Assembly: GCF_002746455.1 (NCBI RefSeq)
Contig: NZ_NWUW01000006.1
Span: 1-64,000, forward strand
Reading direction: 5' to 3'
Source: Bacillus fungorum
Lineage (GTDB): Bacteria; Bacillota; Bacilli; Bacillales; Bacillaceae_G
Length of the DNA stretch: 64,000 nucleotides
Made by a program: the position numbers and the translations under genes. The first letter of the stretch is position 1. Each line of letters begins with the position of its first letter. Shown here piece by piece: positions 1 to 9,357 of this stretch. Under the pieces are notes generated by a model. It did no database searches and was not told the DNA's origin. It saw only the letters and a program-made list of their open reading frames with translations.

Positions 1-204
1 CAAGCCTATGGTGGTGGAAAAATCCTCTATCTCTAAGGAGATAAACATATAGTCTGCGCTCATGTGAAAATATGAGAAGTTCATAAGAGAACTGGCTAAG
101 GAATTGCGCCCTTAGTTGAACGAGATACATTTAATTAAATCTATCAAACCTCATTGAATATATAGAACATACGTTCTATTGTGGATTCAATGAGGTAAGA
201 ATAA
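1..204 (+). mobile_element. 3' end of an IStron-like group I intron / IS605-type chimera
   Basis: The strand reads like the 3' part of a group I intron: an ATCTC/GAGAT hairpin (29-42, P8-like), then a motif at 43-56 (AAACATATAGTCTG) resembling the conserved S element of P7, then two small hairpins (59-76 and 79-92, P9-like). About 60 nt further on is a large hairpin at 149-195 with perfect 10-bp arms CCTCATTGAA/TTCAATGAGG and an inner TAGAAC/GTTCTA stem, like the right-end hairpin of IS200/IS605 elements. This pairing is the hallmark of IStrons, which are known in the B. cereus group. No transposase is seen in the visible part; the 5' end lies outside the window. The exact 3' splice point is not resolved (about 196-208). 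The assignment is inferred from motifs and structure only. Confidence 0.5.
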
Positions 205-378
205 TATGGAAGATGGCAAGAAGGATGGATTGTTATTGGATATGAAACGGATATGGGCGATCCAGTTTTCGTGAATACCGATGACGATGCGTATCCAGTG
301 TATACGGCAGAGCGTGGTACAGAAACGTGGCAGCCTGTTAATATTGGAAGTATGGATGAGATTATAGGGCAATTATAA
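205..378 (+). pseudogene. 3' exon of an interrupted SMI1/KNR4 (SUKH)-like gene
   Basis: An open frame with no start codon follows the intron-like element and encodes about 57 residues beginning YGRWQEGWIVIGYETDMGD and ending in DEIIGQL. The pattern (WIVIGYETDMGDPVFVN, then a YPVYTA segment and a C-terminal acidic/Ile stretch) fits the C-terminal part of SMI1/KNR4-type proteins, which are often immunity proteins or house-keeping scaffolds in Bacillus. A TAA lies in frame at 202-204, so the segment can only be translated if the preceding element is spliced out of the mRNA. It is therefore either a spliced exon or a dead fragment. The 5' part is outside the window. Family assignment is from memory of the motif. 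Confidence 0.5.
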
Positions 379-418
379 GAAAAACTTTGATTCCGGTGCA
401 AAGTGATGGGAGAGAAAT

Positions 419-1375
419 ATGAAGTATATAAAAATAATGAGCGTGATTGCATTCATTGGCATATATATGGGAGGTTGTTCGCAGGCGCAACCGGAAAAAG
501 AAACATCATCTGCTGTACGAGAAACAAGCGAAGATAAAAAGGAAGACGCACCGGTAGAAAAGCAGCAAGAAGAACAAGAAAAGAAAGAAGAGCCCCAAGC
601 TGTTCAAACGAATGAGCAAGTAGAAGTGAAGCAGGAAGAAGCGTCGGCCGAGGAAAAGAAAGAGGAAACTACGCCGGTGCAGCCAACAGAGCAACCAGCG
701 CAAAATAATGAACAAAAAGTAGAAAGTAAGGAGAAACAAGAAAAGTTTCTCGTTGTTATTGATCCAGGACATCAACAAAAAGCAAATTTAAATTTAGAAC
801 CAATTGGTCCAGGAGCAAATACTCAAAAATATAAAGTGACAGATGGCACAACAGGCGTTGTGACAAAAAAGAGAGAGTCTGTCCTTGTATTAGAAATGGC
901 TTTTATATTAAAAGAAAAGCTGGAAGCAAAAGGTATACAAGTATTAATGACGAGAACGTCACAAGATGTTGATATAAGCAATAAAGAACGTGCGACATTC
1001 GCGAATGATCATAAGGCGAATTTATTTTTACGTCTTCATGCAGATGGTTCTGAAAATCCAAACCAAAGTGGATTTGCTGTATTGACGCCGGCAGAAGGAA
1101 GTCCGTATACGAAAGAGATCTATGCTGAAAGTCTTCAAATCTCTCAAACGATAGTAAATAAAATGAGAGAGAATCATCAAGTGAAAGTAAATGGAATTAA
1201 ATTTCGAGATGATCTTTCGGGATTTAATTGGTCAAAAGTTCCTGGCGTGCTATTAGAACTTGGATTTATGTCAAACCATGAAGAAGATAAAAAATTATCT
1301 GACCCGCAGTATGTAAATTCTTTATTGCAAAGTGTAGCGGATAGTGTAGATGAATATCGAAAGAGTAAAGCTTAA
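419..1375 (+). CDS. N-acetylmuramoyl-L-alanine amidase, lipoprotein
   Basis: Cell-wall hydrolase that cleaves the bond between N-acetylmuramic acid and L-alanine of the stem peptide. The N-terminus is a lipoprotein signal peptide (MKYIKI, hydrophobic core, lipobox GGC with lipidated Cys at about residue 20). A long, low-complexity Glu/Gln/Lys-rich linker (about residues 22-108) follows, then an Amidase_3 domain starting VVIDPGHQQ. Zinc-ligand motifs visible are the first His in DPGH, the Glu in KKRESVL, and the His in LRLHADG; a late Glu is in LLELGFMSN. The linker probably spans the wall from the membrane anchor. Monocistronic, with a terminator just downstream. Confidence 0.88.
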   Translation: MKYIKIMSVIAFIGIYMGGCSQAQPEKETSSAVRETSEDKKEDAPVEKQQEEQEKKEEPQAVQTNEQVEVKQEEASAEEKKEETTPVQPTEQPAQNNEQKVESKEKQEKFLVVIDPGHQQKANLNLEPIGPGANTQKYKVTDGTTGVVTKKRESVLVLEMAFILKEKLEAKGIQVLMTRTSQDVDISNKERATFANDHKANLFLRLHADGSENPNQSGFAVLTPAEGSPYTKEIYAESLQISQTIVNKMRENHQVKVNGIKFRDDLSGFNWSKVPGVLLELGFMSNHEEDKKLSDPQYVNSLLQSVADSVDEYRKSKA

Positions 1376-1406
1376 ACGCAGTCTTACATGTAAGGGTGCG
1401 TTTTTC
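1374..1406 (+). terminator. Rho-independent terminator after the amidase
   Basis: Stem AAACGCA/TGCGTTT enclosing a CTTA..TAAG inner stem, followed by a T run. The stem begins inside the stop codon. Confidence 0.7.
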
Positions 1407-1530
1407 CATATGAAAACACTCGTAAATTAGAATATTATGGATAAATATGACATGCTTAATTTTACCTGCACTTTTTGCCGAATGCTGATACAATAAAGGA
1501 TGTTACTATTTAGTAGAAAGAGTGGTAAGC

Positions 1531-4500
1531 ATGTTAGATTGGATGAAAAAGCTGTTTAACAAAGAGGAAGAACAAACAGCGATGAATAAAGAAGTACCAA
1601 AGCAAGTTGAAAGTCAGCCGAAAATTCCTCGTGTAAACCACTACACTGAAGCAAGAGAAGCACAAATGGCAAGTAGGAATGCAGGTAAATGCCGTTTTCC
1701 ATTAGTACCGGATAATGGGTTCGACGAAGAGGATGTTATAGAAACAGGGCATTTTGAAGAACACTCTGTTCAAGCTGTAACGTATGAAGATCAGCCTATT
1801 CAAAGAGGAATAAAAGTGGAAAGAAGCAGACGACCGTATATGGAGAAGGTAGTTTCTACATATGAAGAGCCGGAAGTGCAATATGAACCGGAGCGAGAGT
1901 CTGTCATTAAAAAGGCACCTGTATCGTCGCAAGAAAGTAACCGTAGACCATTTCGTCCAACAGAAATGATTTCGCCAATTTACGGATATAATCGTCCTTC
2001 TGTAGAGAAAAAGGAAGAAAAGCAGGAGGAAGTAAAGGAAAGCGAAGATCTTGAAATATCCGTAGAGGGCAAAGCAGTTGTTGATGCATGGTTAGAGAAA
2101 AAAGGGTATACATTATCAGATTTCTCAGAAGGGCAAGCAACGTCTTCGTCGCCTAGTCATAAATCAGTTGGTCAACAGGATAAAAAGAAAGAAAAATCAG
2201 TTGTTGATCAATGGCTAGAGAAAAACGGTTATGAAATCGAACGCCAAGAGCCTTTAGTAGAAGAAAAAGAAGTGATTCAAGAAATGAGTACACCGCAGGA
2301 AGTTTCAGCGGATGAATTACTTCATAAAACAGTAGCTGAGCAGATGGAAAGTGCTAAGCTAGAAAAAGATGTAGTGGTGTTAAACGAAAATAATCTACAA
2401 GAAGAATTAGTAGCTTCTCAAGTAGAGCACGAGGATACAATATTATCAGAAGAAATTAAACGTAATACAGAAATAGAACAACCTACTATTGAAGTAGAAA
2501 AACAAGCACCAGAAGAATCAGTGATTGTCAAAGCAGAAGAAAAACTTGAAGAAACAATCATTGTGGAAATACCGGAAGAAGTGGAAGTGATTACGGAAAC
2601 CGAAGAAGTAGAAGTAATTGCAGAAGCACTAGAAGAAGTGGAAGTAATTGCAGAAACCGAAGCACTAGAAGAAGTGGAAGTAATTGCAGAAACCGAAGCA
2701 CTAGAAGAAGCGGAAGTAATCGCAGAAGCAGAAGAGCTAGAAGAAGTGGAAGTAATTGCAGAAGCAGAAGAGTCAGAAGAAGTGGAAGTGATTACGGAAA
2801 CCGAAGAAGTAGAAGTAATTGCAGAAGCAGAAGAGTCAGAAGAAGTGGAAGTGATTACGGAAACCGAAGAAGTAGAAGTAATTGCAGAAGCACTAGAAGA
2901 AGTGGAAGTAATTGCAGAAGCAGAAGAGTCAGAAGAAGTGGAAGTAATTGCAGAAGCAGAAGAGTCAGAAGAAGTGGAAGTAATTGCAGAAGCAGAAGAG
3001 TCAGAAGAAGTGGAAGTAATTGCAGAAGCAGAAGAGTCAGAAGAAGTGGAAGTAATTGCAGAAGCAGAAGAGTCAGAAGAAGTGGAAGTAATTGCAGAAG
3101 CAGAAGAGTCAGAAGAAGTGGAAGTAATTGCAGAAGCAGAAGAGTCAGAAGAAGTGGAAGTAATTGCAGAAGCAGAAGAGTCAGAAGAAGTGGAAGTAAT
3201 TGCGGAAACCGAAGAGCTAGAAGAAGCGGAAGTAATTGCAGAAGCAGAAGCACTAGAAGAAGTGGAAGTAATTGCAGAAGCAGAAGAGCTAGAAGAAGCG
3301 GAAGTAATTGCAGAAGCAGAAGAGTCAGAAGAAGTGGAAGTAATTGCGGAAACCGAAGAGCTAGAAGAAGCGGAAGTAATTGCGGAAACCGAAGGGCTAG
3401 AAGAAGCGGAAGTAATTGCAGAAGCAGAAGAGTCAGAAGAAGTGGAAGTAATTGCGGAAACCGAAGAGCTAGAAGAAGTGGAAGTAATTGCAGAAGCAGA
3501 AGAATCAGGACTAGTAGCACTTGAGGAAACGCAGCAAGAAATGTTGTTAAATGAAGCAATTGAACAAAAGAACGAGTTCATACATGTTGCTGAGGCTGAT
3601 GAACAAACGAAGAAAGAGGTTCAAAGCTTTGCGGATGTTTTAATTGCAGAAGAACACCGAGTTGTAGAGGAAGCGCCGATTGCAGAAGAACACCGAGTTG
3701 TAGAGGAAGCGCCGATTGCAGAAGAACACCGAGTTGTAGAGGAAGCACCGGTTGCAGAAGAACACCGAGTTGTAGAGGAAGCACCGGTTGCAGAAGAACA
3801 CCGAGTTGTGGAGGAAGCACCGGTTGCAGAAGAACACCGAGTTGTGGAGGAAGCACCGATTGCAGAAGAACACCGAGTTGTGGAGGAAGCACCGATTGCA
3901 GAAGAACACCGAGTTGTGGAGGAAGCACCGATTGCAGAAGAGCAGCCAGTTGCAGAAAAACAACCAGTTGTACAAAAAGAAGAACCAAAACGTGAGAAAA
4001 AGCGTCACGTACCATTTAATGTTGTTATGTTGAAACAAGATAGAGCGAGATTAATGGAAAGACATGCGGCTAGAACGAATGCAATGCAACCTTCTACGAG
4101 TGAACGAGTAGAGAATAAGTCTGTACACCAAGTAGAGGAAACACCAATGCAACAAGAGGTAGTAAAACCACAAGTGGAAGAGCGCCCAATGCAGCAAGAG
4201 GTAGTGGAATCACGAGTGGAGGAAACACCAATGCAACAAGAGGTAGTAAAACCACAAGTGGAAGAGCGCCCAATGCAGCAAGAGGTAGTGGAATCACGAG
4301 TGGAAAAAACACCAGTACAACAAGAGGTAGTAAAACCACAAGTGGAAGAACGTCCAACGCAGCAAGTAGTGGTAGAGCAAGTACAACAGCCAATTTCAAG
4401 TACGGAAGTACAAGAGAAAGCATATGTTTTAAATCAAAGAGAGAACGATATGCGAAATGTATTGCAAACACCACCGACGTATACGATTCCGGCATTAACA

Positions 4501-5898
4501 TTGCTATCGATTCCGCAGCAAGCAACGTTAGATAATACGGAATGGTTGGAAGAACAGAAAGAATTATTAGATACAACGTTTAATAATTTCCATGTTGGCG
4601 CACATGTTATTAATGTGTCGCAAGGTCCAGCGGTAACTCGTTTTGAAGTACAGCCAGATCCAGGTGTGAAAGTAAATAAAATTACAAACTTAAGTGATGA
4701 TATTAAGTTGAGTTTAGCAGCGAAAGATATTCGTATTGAAGCGCCGATTCCAGGTAAGAGTGCGATTGGAATCGAAGTTCCAAATAAAGAAAGTAAGCCA
4801 GTATTTCTTCGTGAAATTTTAAGAAGTCCTGTGTTTACAAAGAGCGAATCACCGCTTACAGTTGCGCTAGGACTCGATATTTCAGGTGATCCAATTGTGA
4901 CGGATATTCGGAAAATGCCACACGGACTTATTGCGGGTGCAACAGGTTCTGGTAAAAGTGTGTGTATTAACGCAATTTTAACGAGTATTTTATATAAAGC
5001 GAAACCGCATGAAGTGAAGTTAATGTTAATCGATCCGAAGATGGTTGAGCTTGCACCATACAATTCAGTTCCACATCTTGTAGCACCTGTTATTACGGAT
5101 GTAAAAGCAGCGACAGCTGCATTAAAGTGGGCAGTTGAAGAAATGGAGCGCCGTTATGAATTGTTTGCGCACGCTGGTGCTCGTGATTTAACTCGCTACA
5201 ATACGATTGTAAGTGAGCGAGAAATTTCGGGAGAGACATTACCTTATATCGTTATTGTCATTGACGAGTTAGCCGACTTAATGATGGTAGCACCTGGTGA
5301 TGTTGAGGAAGCAATTTGTCGTATTGCGCAAAAAGCGCGTGCTTGTGGTATTCATTTATTAGTAGCGACACAGCGTCCTTCTGTAGATGTTATTACAGGT
5401 TTAATTAAGTCAAACATTCCAACGCGTATTGCGTTTACTGTATCATCTCAAGTTGATTCGCGTACGATTATTGATATTGGGGGCGCGGAGAAATTACTTG
5501 GCCGTGGTGATATGTTATTCTTAGGGAACGGTACATCTAAGCCAGTTCGTGTACAAGGTGTATATGTATCGGATGATGAGATTGAAAAAACAGTTGAACA
5601 TGTGAAAAAGCAAATGAAGCCGAATTACTTATTTAAGCAAGAGGATTTATTAGCGAAAACAGAACAGGCTGAGTCGGAAGATGAATTGTTCTTTGAAGCA
5701 TGTCAATTTGTTGTAGAACAAGGGGGAGCGTCCACATCTTCTGTACAGCGAAAATTCCGCATCGGTTATAATCGCGCGGCACGTCTCATTGAAGAGATGG
5801 AATCGCAAGGAATTATTTCTGAAGCAAGAGGAACGAAGCCAAGAGATGTCCTTATTTCTGAGGATGAATTCGCTGCTATGCAGGAAACAAATGTATAG
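1531..5898 (+). CDS. sftA: SftA-type DNA translocase (FtsK/SpoIIIE family) with expanded repeats
   Basis: Soluble FtsK-like ATPase that moves chromosomal DNA away from the closing division septum. I chose the ATG at 1531 (MLDWMKKLF) rather than an in-frame GTG at 1522 because AGAGTGG is well placed for it. The product is 1455 aa, against about 950 in B. subtilis SftA; the excess is repeats. Two VVDxWLEKxGY motifs lie at about residues 184-235, then 27 EVI-containing acidic units, eight HRVVEEAP units and an MQQEVV block. The C-terminal motor has FtsK alpha/beta segments, Walker A GATGSGKS (about 1136-1143), Walker B VIVIDELADLM (about 1241) and a winged-helix gamma domain (GGASTSSVQRKFRIGYNRAARL) that would read KOPS/SRS-like sequences. 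No transmembrane helices are seen, which separates it from SpoIIIE. Confidence 0.9.
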   Translation: MLDWMKKLFNKEEEQTAMNKEVPKQVESQPKIPRVNHYTEAREAQMASRNAGKCRFPLVPDNGFDEEDVIETGHFEEHSVQAVTYEDQPIQRGIKVERSRRPYMEKVVSTYEEPEVQYEPERESVIKKAPVSSQESNRRPFRPTEMISPIYGYNRPSVEKKEEKQEEVKESEDLEISVEGKAVVDAWLEKKGYTLSDFSEGQATSSSPSHKSVGQQDKKKEKSVVDQWLEKNGYEIERQEPLVEEKEVIQEMSTPQEVSADELLHKTVAEQMESAKLEKDVVVLNENNLQEELVASQVEHEDTILSEEIKRNTEIEQPTIEVEKQAPEESVIVKAEEKLEETIIVEIPEEVEVITETEEVEVIAEALEEVEVIAETEALEEVEVIAETEALEEAEVIAEAEELEEVEVIAEAEESEEVEVITETEEVEVIAEAEESEEVEVITETEEVEVIAEALEEVEVIAEAEESEEVEVIAEAEESEEVEVIAEAEESEEVEVIAEAEESEEVEVIAEAEESEEVEVIAEAEESEEVEVIAEAEESEEVEVIAEAEESEEVEVIAETEELEEAEVIAEAEALEEVEVIAEAEELEEAEVIAEAEESEEVEVIAETEELEEAEVIAETEGLEEAEVIAEAEESEEVEVIAETEELEEVEVIAEAEESGLVALEETQQEMLLNEAIEQKNEFIHVAEADEQTKKEVQSFADVLIAEEHRVVEEAPIAEEHRVVEEAPIAEEHRVVEEAPVAEEHRVVEEAPVAEEHRVVEEAPVAEEHRVVEEAPIAEEHRVVEEAPIAEEHRVVEEAPIAEEQPVAEKQPVVQKEEPKREKKRHVPFNVVMLKQDRARLMERHAARTNAMQPSTSERVENKSVHQVEETPMQQEVVKPQVEERPMQQEVVESRVEETPMQQEVVKPQVEERPMQQEVVESRVEKTPVQQEVVKPQVEERPTQQVVVEQVQQPISSTEVQEKAYVLNQRENDMRNVLQTPPTYTIPALTLLSIPQQATLDNTEWLEEQKELLDTTFNNFHVGAHVINVSQGPAVTRFEVQPDPGVKVNKITNLSDDIKLSLAAKDIRIEAPIPGKSAIGIEVPNKESKPVFLREILRSPVFTKSESPLTVALGLDISGDPIVTDIRKMPHGLIAGATGSGKSVCINAILTSILYKAKPHEVKLMLIDPKMVELAPYNSVPHLVAPVITDVKAATAALKWAVEEMERRYELFAHAGARDLTRYNTIVSEREISGETLPYIVIVIDELADLMMVAPGDVEEAICRIAQKARACGIHLLVATQRPSVDVITGLIKSNIPTRIAFTVSSQVDSRTIIDIGGAEKLLGRGDMLFLGNGTSKPVRVQGVYVSDDEIEKTVEHVKKQMKPNYLFKQEDLLAKTEQAESEDELFFEACQFVVEQGGASTSSVQRKFRIGYNRAARLIEEMESQGIISEARGTKPRDVLISEDEFAAMQETNV
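2575..3505 (+). repeat. Tandem acidic coding repeats (12-residue unit) in sftA
   Basis: A 36-bp unit encoding variants of EEVEVIAEAEES is repeated; I count 27 EVI motifs. Eight consecutive units (about 2915-3200) are nearly identical at the DNA level, and flanking units vary (TEELEEA, TEALEEV, or a shortened TEEV form). All changes keep the frame. Such arrays expand and contract by slippage or recombination, so copy number should vary between strains. Confidence 0.95.
3649..3943 (+). repeat. Tandem coding repeats AEEHRVVEEAP(I/V) in sftA
   Basis: Eight copies of a 36-bp unit encoding AEEHRVVEEAP followed by I or V. Base differences are few (GTAGAG/GTGGAG, GCG/GCA), so the array is young. It lies in the disordered linker ahead of the motor. 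Confidence 0.95.
4138..4370 (+). repeat. 84-bp tandem coding repeats with MQQEVV core in sftA
   Basis: About 2.7 copies of an 84-bp (28-residue) unit built from two halves, ETPMQQEVVKPQV and EERPMQQEVVESRV. The first two copies are almost identical in DNA and the last is degraded. Confidence 0.9.
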
Positions 5899-5959
5899 GA
5901 AACGGTTTTGCTGTATACTAAGAGAAAATGTTGGATAGTAAAGTAGGGAGTAAAGCGAC

Positions 5960-7078
5960 ATGAAAGAAATTGAATTAAAATTAAAAGGTGAAATAAATAG
6001 ACTAACAAATAGAACATTTAAATTTGACGAACGTGTTGGAGAAGGTTGGTTCTCTGCCGTTTACTTTTTAAAGACTAGAGAAATCATTGAAGAATTTCGC
6101 CCGAAAAGTGTTGTAACGATGCAATTTTTCCAAAAGGAAAATGCAGTTCTTTGCGGAACAGATGAAGTGATTGCGTTGTTACAAACATTCGCTAAAAATC
6201 CTGAGGAACTTGAGATTAACTCTTTAAAAGATGGTGATAAAATTAGTCCATTTGAAACAGTGTTAACAATTCATGGTCCTTATGAAAATTTCGGATTTTT
6301 AGAAGGTGTCATTGATGGGATTTTAGCTCGTCGTACATCAGTTGCGACAAACGTATATAACGTTGTCCAAGCTGCACGTAGCGTAGATAAAGAAAAACCA
6401 GTTATTTTCATGGGAGACCGTGACGATCATTATACACAACAAGCTGGTGACGGTTATGCAGCATACATCGGAGGTATGAGCGCCCAAGCGACACACGCGA
6501 TGAATGAATGGTGGGGCAGAAGTGGTATGGGGACAATGCCTCACGCATTAATTCAAATGTTTAATGGTGATGTTGTGGAAGCGGCAAAAGCATATCATAA
6601 GAAATTCCCAGAAGATGAATTAGTTGTATTGATTGATTACAATAATGATGTCATTACAGATGCACTTCGCGTAGCGCGTGAATTTGGATCAACATTAAAA
6701 GGCGTACGTGTAGATACATCGCGCACGATGATTGATCAATACTTTATTCGCCACCCAGAGGTACTTGGAACATTCGATCCACGTGGTGTAAACCCATCGC
6801 TTGTATTCGCACTTCGTAAAGCACTTGATGAAGAAGGGTTCCAGCATGTAGACATCGTTGTAACTGGTGGATTTGATGAGAAGCGTATTCGTGAATTTGA
6901 AGCTCAAAACGTACCTGTTGATATATACGGAGTAGGAAGTAGCTTATTAAAAATGAATATTGGCTTTACTGGTGATAACGTAGAATTAAATGGAAAACCA
7001 GAAGCGAAAGCTGGTCGTAAATATCGTCCAAACCCACGTCTAGAGCGTGTTCAATTAGAAAAAAGAGAAGATATGTAA
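5960..7078 (+). CDS. Nicotinate phosphoribosyltransferase-family protein
   Basis: Predicted to convert nicotinate and PRPP to nicotinate mononucleotide in NAD salvage. The 372-residue product has the type II phosphoribosyltransferase barrel pattern: an early ERVGEGWFSAVYF segment, VVTMQFFQ, a central FMGDRDDH, HALIQMFNGD, the VRVDTSR segment that contacts the phosphoribosyl group, and IYGVGSSL near the end. It is shorter than classical PncB (about 400-490 aa), so this is a distinct subfamily and the substrate (nicotinate or a related base) is inferred. The start has AGTAGGGAG upstream. It stands alone between sftA and murC, with a terminator downstream. Confidence 0.8.
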   Translation: MKEIELKLKGEINRLTNRTFKFDERVGEGWFSAVYFLKTREIIEEFRPKSVVTMQFFQKENAVLCGTDEVIALLQTFAKNPEELEINSLKDGDKISPFETVLTIHGPYENFGFLEGVIDGILARRTSVATNVYNVVQAARSVDKEKPVIFMGDRDDHYTQQAGDGYAAYIGGMSAQATHAMNEWWGRSGMGTMPHALIQMFNGDVVEAAKAYHKKFPEDELVVLIDYNNDVITDALRVAREFGSTLKGVRVDTSRTMIDQYFIRHPEVLGTFDPRGVNPSLVFALRKALDEEGFQHVDIVVTGGFDEKRIREFEAQNVPVDIYGVGSSLLKMNIGFTGDNVELNGKPEAKAGRKYRPNPRLERVQLEKREDM

Positions 7079-7084
7079 AAGATA

Positions 7085-7120
7085 GAAAAACTGATAGGTG
7101 ATTGACCCTATCAGTTTTTC
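7085..7120 (+). terminator. Rho-independent terminator
   Basis: Perfect stem AAAAACTGATAGG/CCTATCAGTTTTT with an 8-nt loop. Confidence 0.85.
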
Positions 7121-7330
7121 TGTTATCATAGTATAGCGGCTTCTTTTTTGCTATAATGGACTTGTTATGGACATAAAAAAGAAGTACGTACGAGTTTATC
7201 CTGATAAGTGAAGGGAAGAATAACTTCACTACATCAAAAATGTATGATGATTACCAAAATAAGAAAAGATTCATATACTGTCTTATAGATAGGCCGTTGT
7301 ATTAGTTCGAAATGTTGGAGGTTCTTTAAG

Positions 7331-8641
7331 ATGACAGTTTACCATTTTGTAGGAATTAAAGGAACAGGAATGAGTTCATTAGCGCAAATTCTTCATGACA
7401 TGAAGCATACTGTTCAAGGGTCTGATTATGAAAAACGTTTCTTTACACAAACAGCGTTGGAAAAGCGTAATATCTCGATCCTTCCTTTTGATAAAAATAA
7501 TGTAAAAGAAGGACAAGTGATTATTGCAGGAAATGCATTTCCTGATACGCATGAAGAAATCGTAGCAGCAAAAGAATTAAACATCCCAGTACATCGTTAC
7601 CATCACTTCTTAGGTGATCTTATGAACCAATACACAAGTGTTGCTGTAACTGGTGCACATGGAAAAACATCAACAACTGGTTTGTTAGCCCATGTAATGC
7701 AAGGTGCACATCCTACATCTTACCTTATTGGAGATGGAACAGGGCATGGGGTAGAAAATAGTAAGTATTTTGTATTTGAAGCTTGTGAGTATCGTCGTCA
7801 TTTCTTGTCTTACAATCCAGACTATGCAATTATGACAAATATTGATTTTGATCATCCAGATTATTTTACAGATATCAATGATGTATTCAGTGCATTCCAA
7901 GAGATGGCATTGCAAGTGAAAAAAGGCATTATTGCATGTGGAGATGATGAAGAACTTCAAAAAATTCAAGCGAAAGTACCTGTTATTTTCTATGGATTTG
8001 GAGAAGATAATGATTTCCAAGCACGTAACATTCAAAAGAGAACAGATGGTACTATTTTTGATGTATTCGTTCGTAATACGTACTATGACACGTTCAAAAT
8101 TACAGGATACGGCAACCACAGCGTATTAAATGCATTAGCAGTAATCGCACTTTGCCATTATGAAAACGTTGATGTAGAAGCAGTTAAGCATCAGCTAACA
8201 ACTTTTGAAGGCGTAAAACGTCGCTTTAATGAAAAGCCAATGGGAGAGCAAGTTATTATCGATGACTACGCACACCATCCGACAGAAATTAATGCAACGA
8301 TTGAAGCTGCTCGTCAAAAACATCCAGAGCGTGAAATTGTCGCTGTATTCCAGCCACACACATTCTCACGTACAGAAAAGTTCTTAGATGAGTTCGCTGA
8401 AAGCTTAAGCAAAGCTGATCAAGTATACTTATGTGATATTTTCGGATCAGCACGTGAAAACAAAGGCGAATTAACAATTGAAGATCTGCAAAAGCGTATT
8501 GACGGTGCAGAACTAATTACAGATACAACAACGGATGTATTAAAGAAACATAAAAACGGCGTTCTAATTTTCATGGGCGCAGGAGACATCCAAAAATTCG
8601 AAGCAGCTTACGTAAAAGAAGTTCAAGTTGCAGAGAAGTAA
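7331..8641 (+). CDS. murC: UDP-N-acetylmuramate--L-alanine ligase
   Basis: Adds L-alanine to UDP-MurNAc, the first step of stem-peptide assembly for peptidoglycan, in the cytoplasm using ATP. The 436-residue protein has the UDP-binding N-terminal motif [11 protein letters not shown] (about 8-18), the Mur ligase ATP loop GAHGKTS (108-114), the central-domain [26 protein letters not shown] segment and the [10 protein letters not shown] motif of the C-terminal domain. Length is normal for Bacillus MurC. A clear GGAGG lies upstream. Linkage to sftA and ytxG-ytxJ is conserved in Bacillus. Confidence 0.96.
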   Translation: MTVYHFVGIKGTGMSSLAQILHDMKHTVQGSDYEKRFFTQTALEKRNISILPFDKNNVKEGQVIIAGNAFPDTHEEIVAAKELNIPVHRYHHFLGDLMNQYTSVAVTGAHGKTSTTGLLAHVMQGAHPTSYLIGDGTGHGVENSKYFVFEACEYRRHFLSYNPDYAIMTNIDFDHPDYFTDINDVFSAFQEMALQVKKGIIACGDDEELQKIQAKVPVIFYGFGEDNDFQARNIQKRTDGTIFDVFVRNTYYDTFKITGYGNHSVLNALAVIALCHYENVDVEAVKHQLTTFEGVKRRFNEKPMGEQVIIDDYAHHPTEINATIEAARQKHPEREIVAVFQPHTFSRTEKFLDEFAESLSKADQVYLCDIFGSARENKGELTIEDLQKRIDGAELITDTTTDVLKKHKNGVLIFMGAGDIQKFEAAYVKEVQVAEK

Positions 8642-8644
8642 TAG

Positions 8645-8678
8645 AAAAGACGCATAGCGGTGGCTGTGCGTCTTTTTT
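8645..8678 (+). terminator. Rho-independent terminator after murC
   Basis: Stem AAAAGACGCA/TGCGTCTTTT followed by T residues. Confidence 0.85.
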
Positions 8679-8694
8679 GTTGTGTTCGATACAT

Positions 8695-9357
8695 TTAAAA
8701 AGCATTGATAGGTTGGTATTGTTTATTCTTTTTGTAGAGTTGTTTTAACAAAACGATATAAATTGAACTAAAAAGTACATATCCAATTAAATAATAGAAT
8801 GAAAACATATCGAATTGTTTTGTTGTGATGATGCGAATTGCGAAAAAAGTAAACGGAAGGGCGATTAAAAGCCTTGAGCTAATGGAAATTATTGTTTTAA
8901 AGTATTTTAATAAGTCTGTATTCCAATGATTTTCTCTACAGATAAGCCAAATGTTACTTGCTATAAAGGCTAGTACAAATGGCAAATTAGCTGAAATGTT
9001 GATGAAGCCTAGTACAATAGGCACTGATAGAGCGCCAAGTGGACCGATAGATAGGCCAGAATAATATTTAATAAATGTATTTGTAGATTGTTGTGCTTCT
9101 TCAATAACGTCTGTATATTCTGCTGCAATTTCCCATGCTAATTCTTTTGGAGGAAGAAATTCTTCAATTACTTGTGAAGGAATGATTTCTAACGGTATAC
9201 CTTGACTCTCTTTACGTAATGCATTTTCGTATAAATCGGATTTAATTTCTAGCATATGTTGTTCTCTTGCTGATGTAGGTAAGTTCATTAAACCTTTATG
9301 AAGATTGTGTAAGAAAGAAGCAATGAGTTCATTTGAAAAGAATTGTTCCTTGTTCAT
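8695..9357 (-). CDS. HAAS/DUF1700-type membrane protein paired with PadR
   Basis: A 220-residue protein with a helical N-terminal region (about 1-85: FLHNLHKGLMNLPTSAREQHMLEIKSDL, typical of HAAS domains) followed by about four hydrophobic segments. Such proteins are commonly encoded next to PadR regulators, as here: the ATG overlaps the stop of the PadR gene by 4 bp, so the two are translationally coupled. The role is unknown; members are thought to act as membrane partners or sensors controlled by the regulator. Confidence 0.75.
   Translation of the reverse strand: MNKEQFFSNELIASFLHNLHKGLMNLPTSAREQHMLEIKSDLYENALRKESQGIPLEIIPSQVIEEFLPPKELAWEIAAEYTDVIEEAQQSTNTFIKYYSGLSIGPLGALSVPIVLGFINISANLPFVLAFIASNIWLICRENHWNTDLLKYFKTIISISSRLLIALPFTFFAIRIITTKQFDMFSFYYLIGYVLFSSIYIVLLKQLYKKNKQYQPINAF

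Noticed and set aside
2900..3500. 36-bp periodic repeats suggestive of a CRISPR array
   Set aside because: Copies are contiguous with no unique spacers, are in frame inside sftA, and no cas genes are near.
2418..3581. Long reverse-strand frames (387 and 234 aa) of Ser/Thr/Ala or Leu-rich repeats
   Set aside because: They are the antisense reading of the in-frame 36-bp repeats of sftA, which keep all frames open. No RBS or sensible start.
3640..4033. Repeat-rich frames on both strands over the HRVVEEAP array
   Set aside because: Shadows of the sftA coding repeat.
7079..7330. Gap between the phosphoribosyltransferase gene and murC
   Set aside because: Beyond the terminator at 7085-7120 it shows only AT-rich sequence and the murC RBS; no ORF or structured RNA supported.
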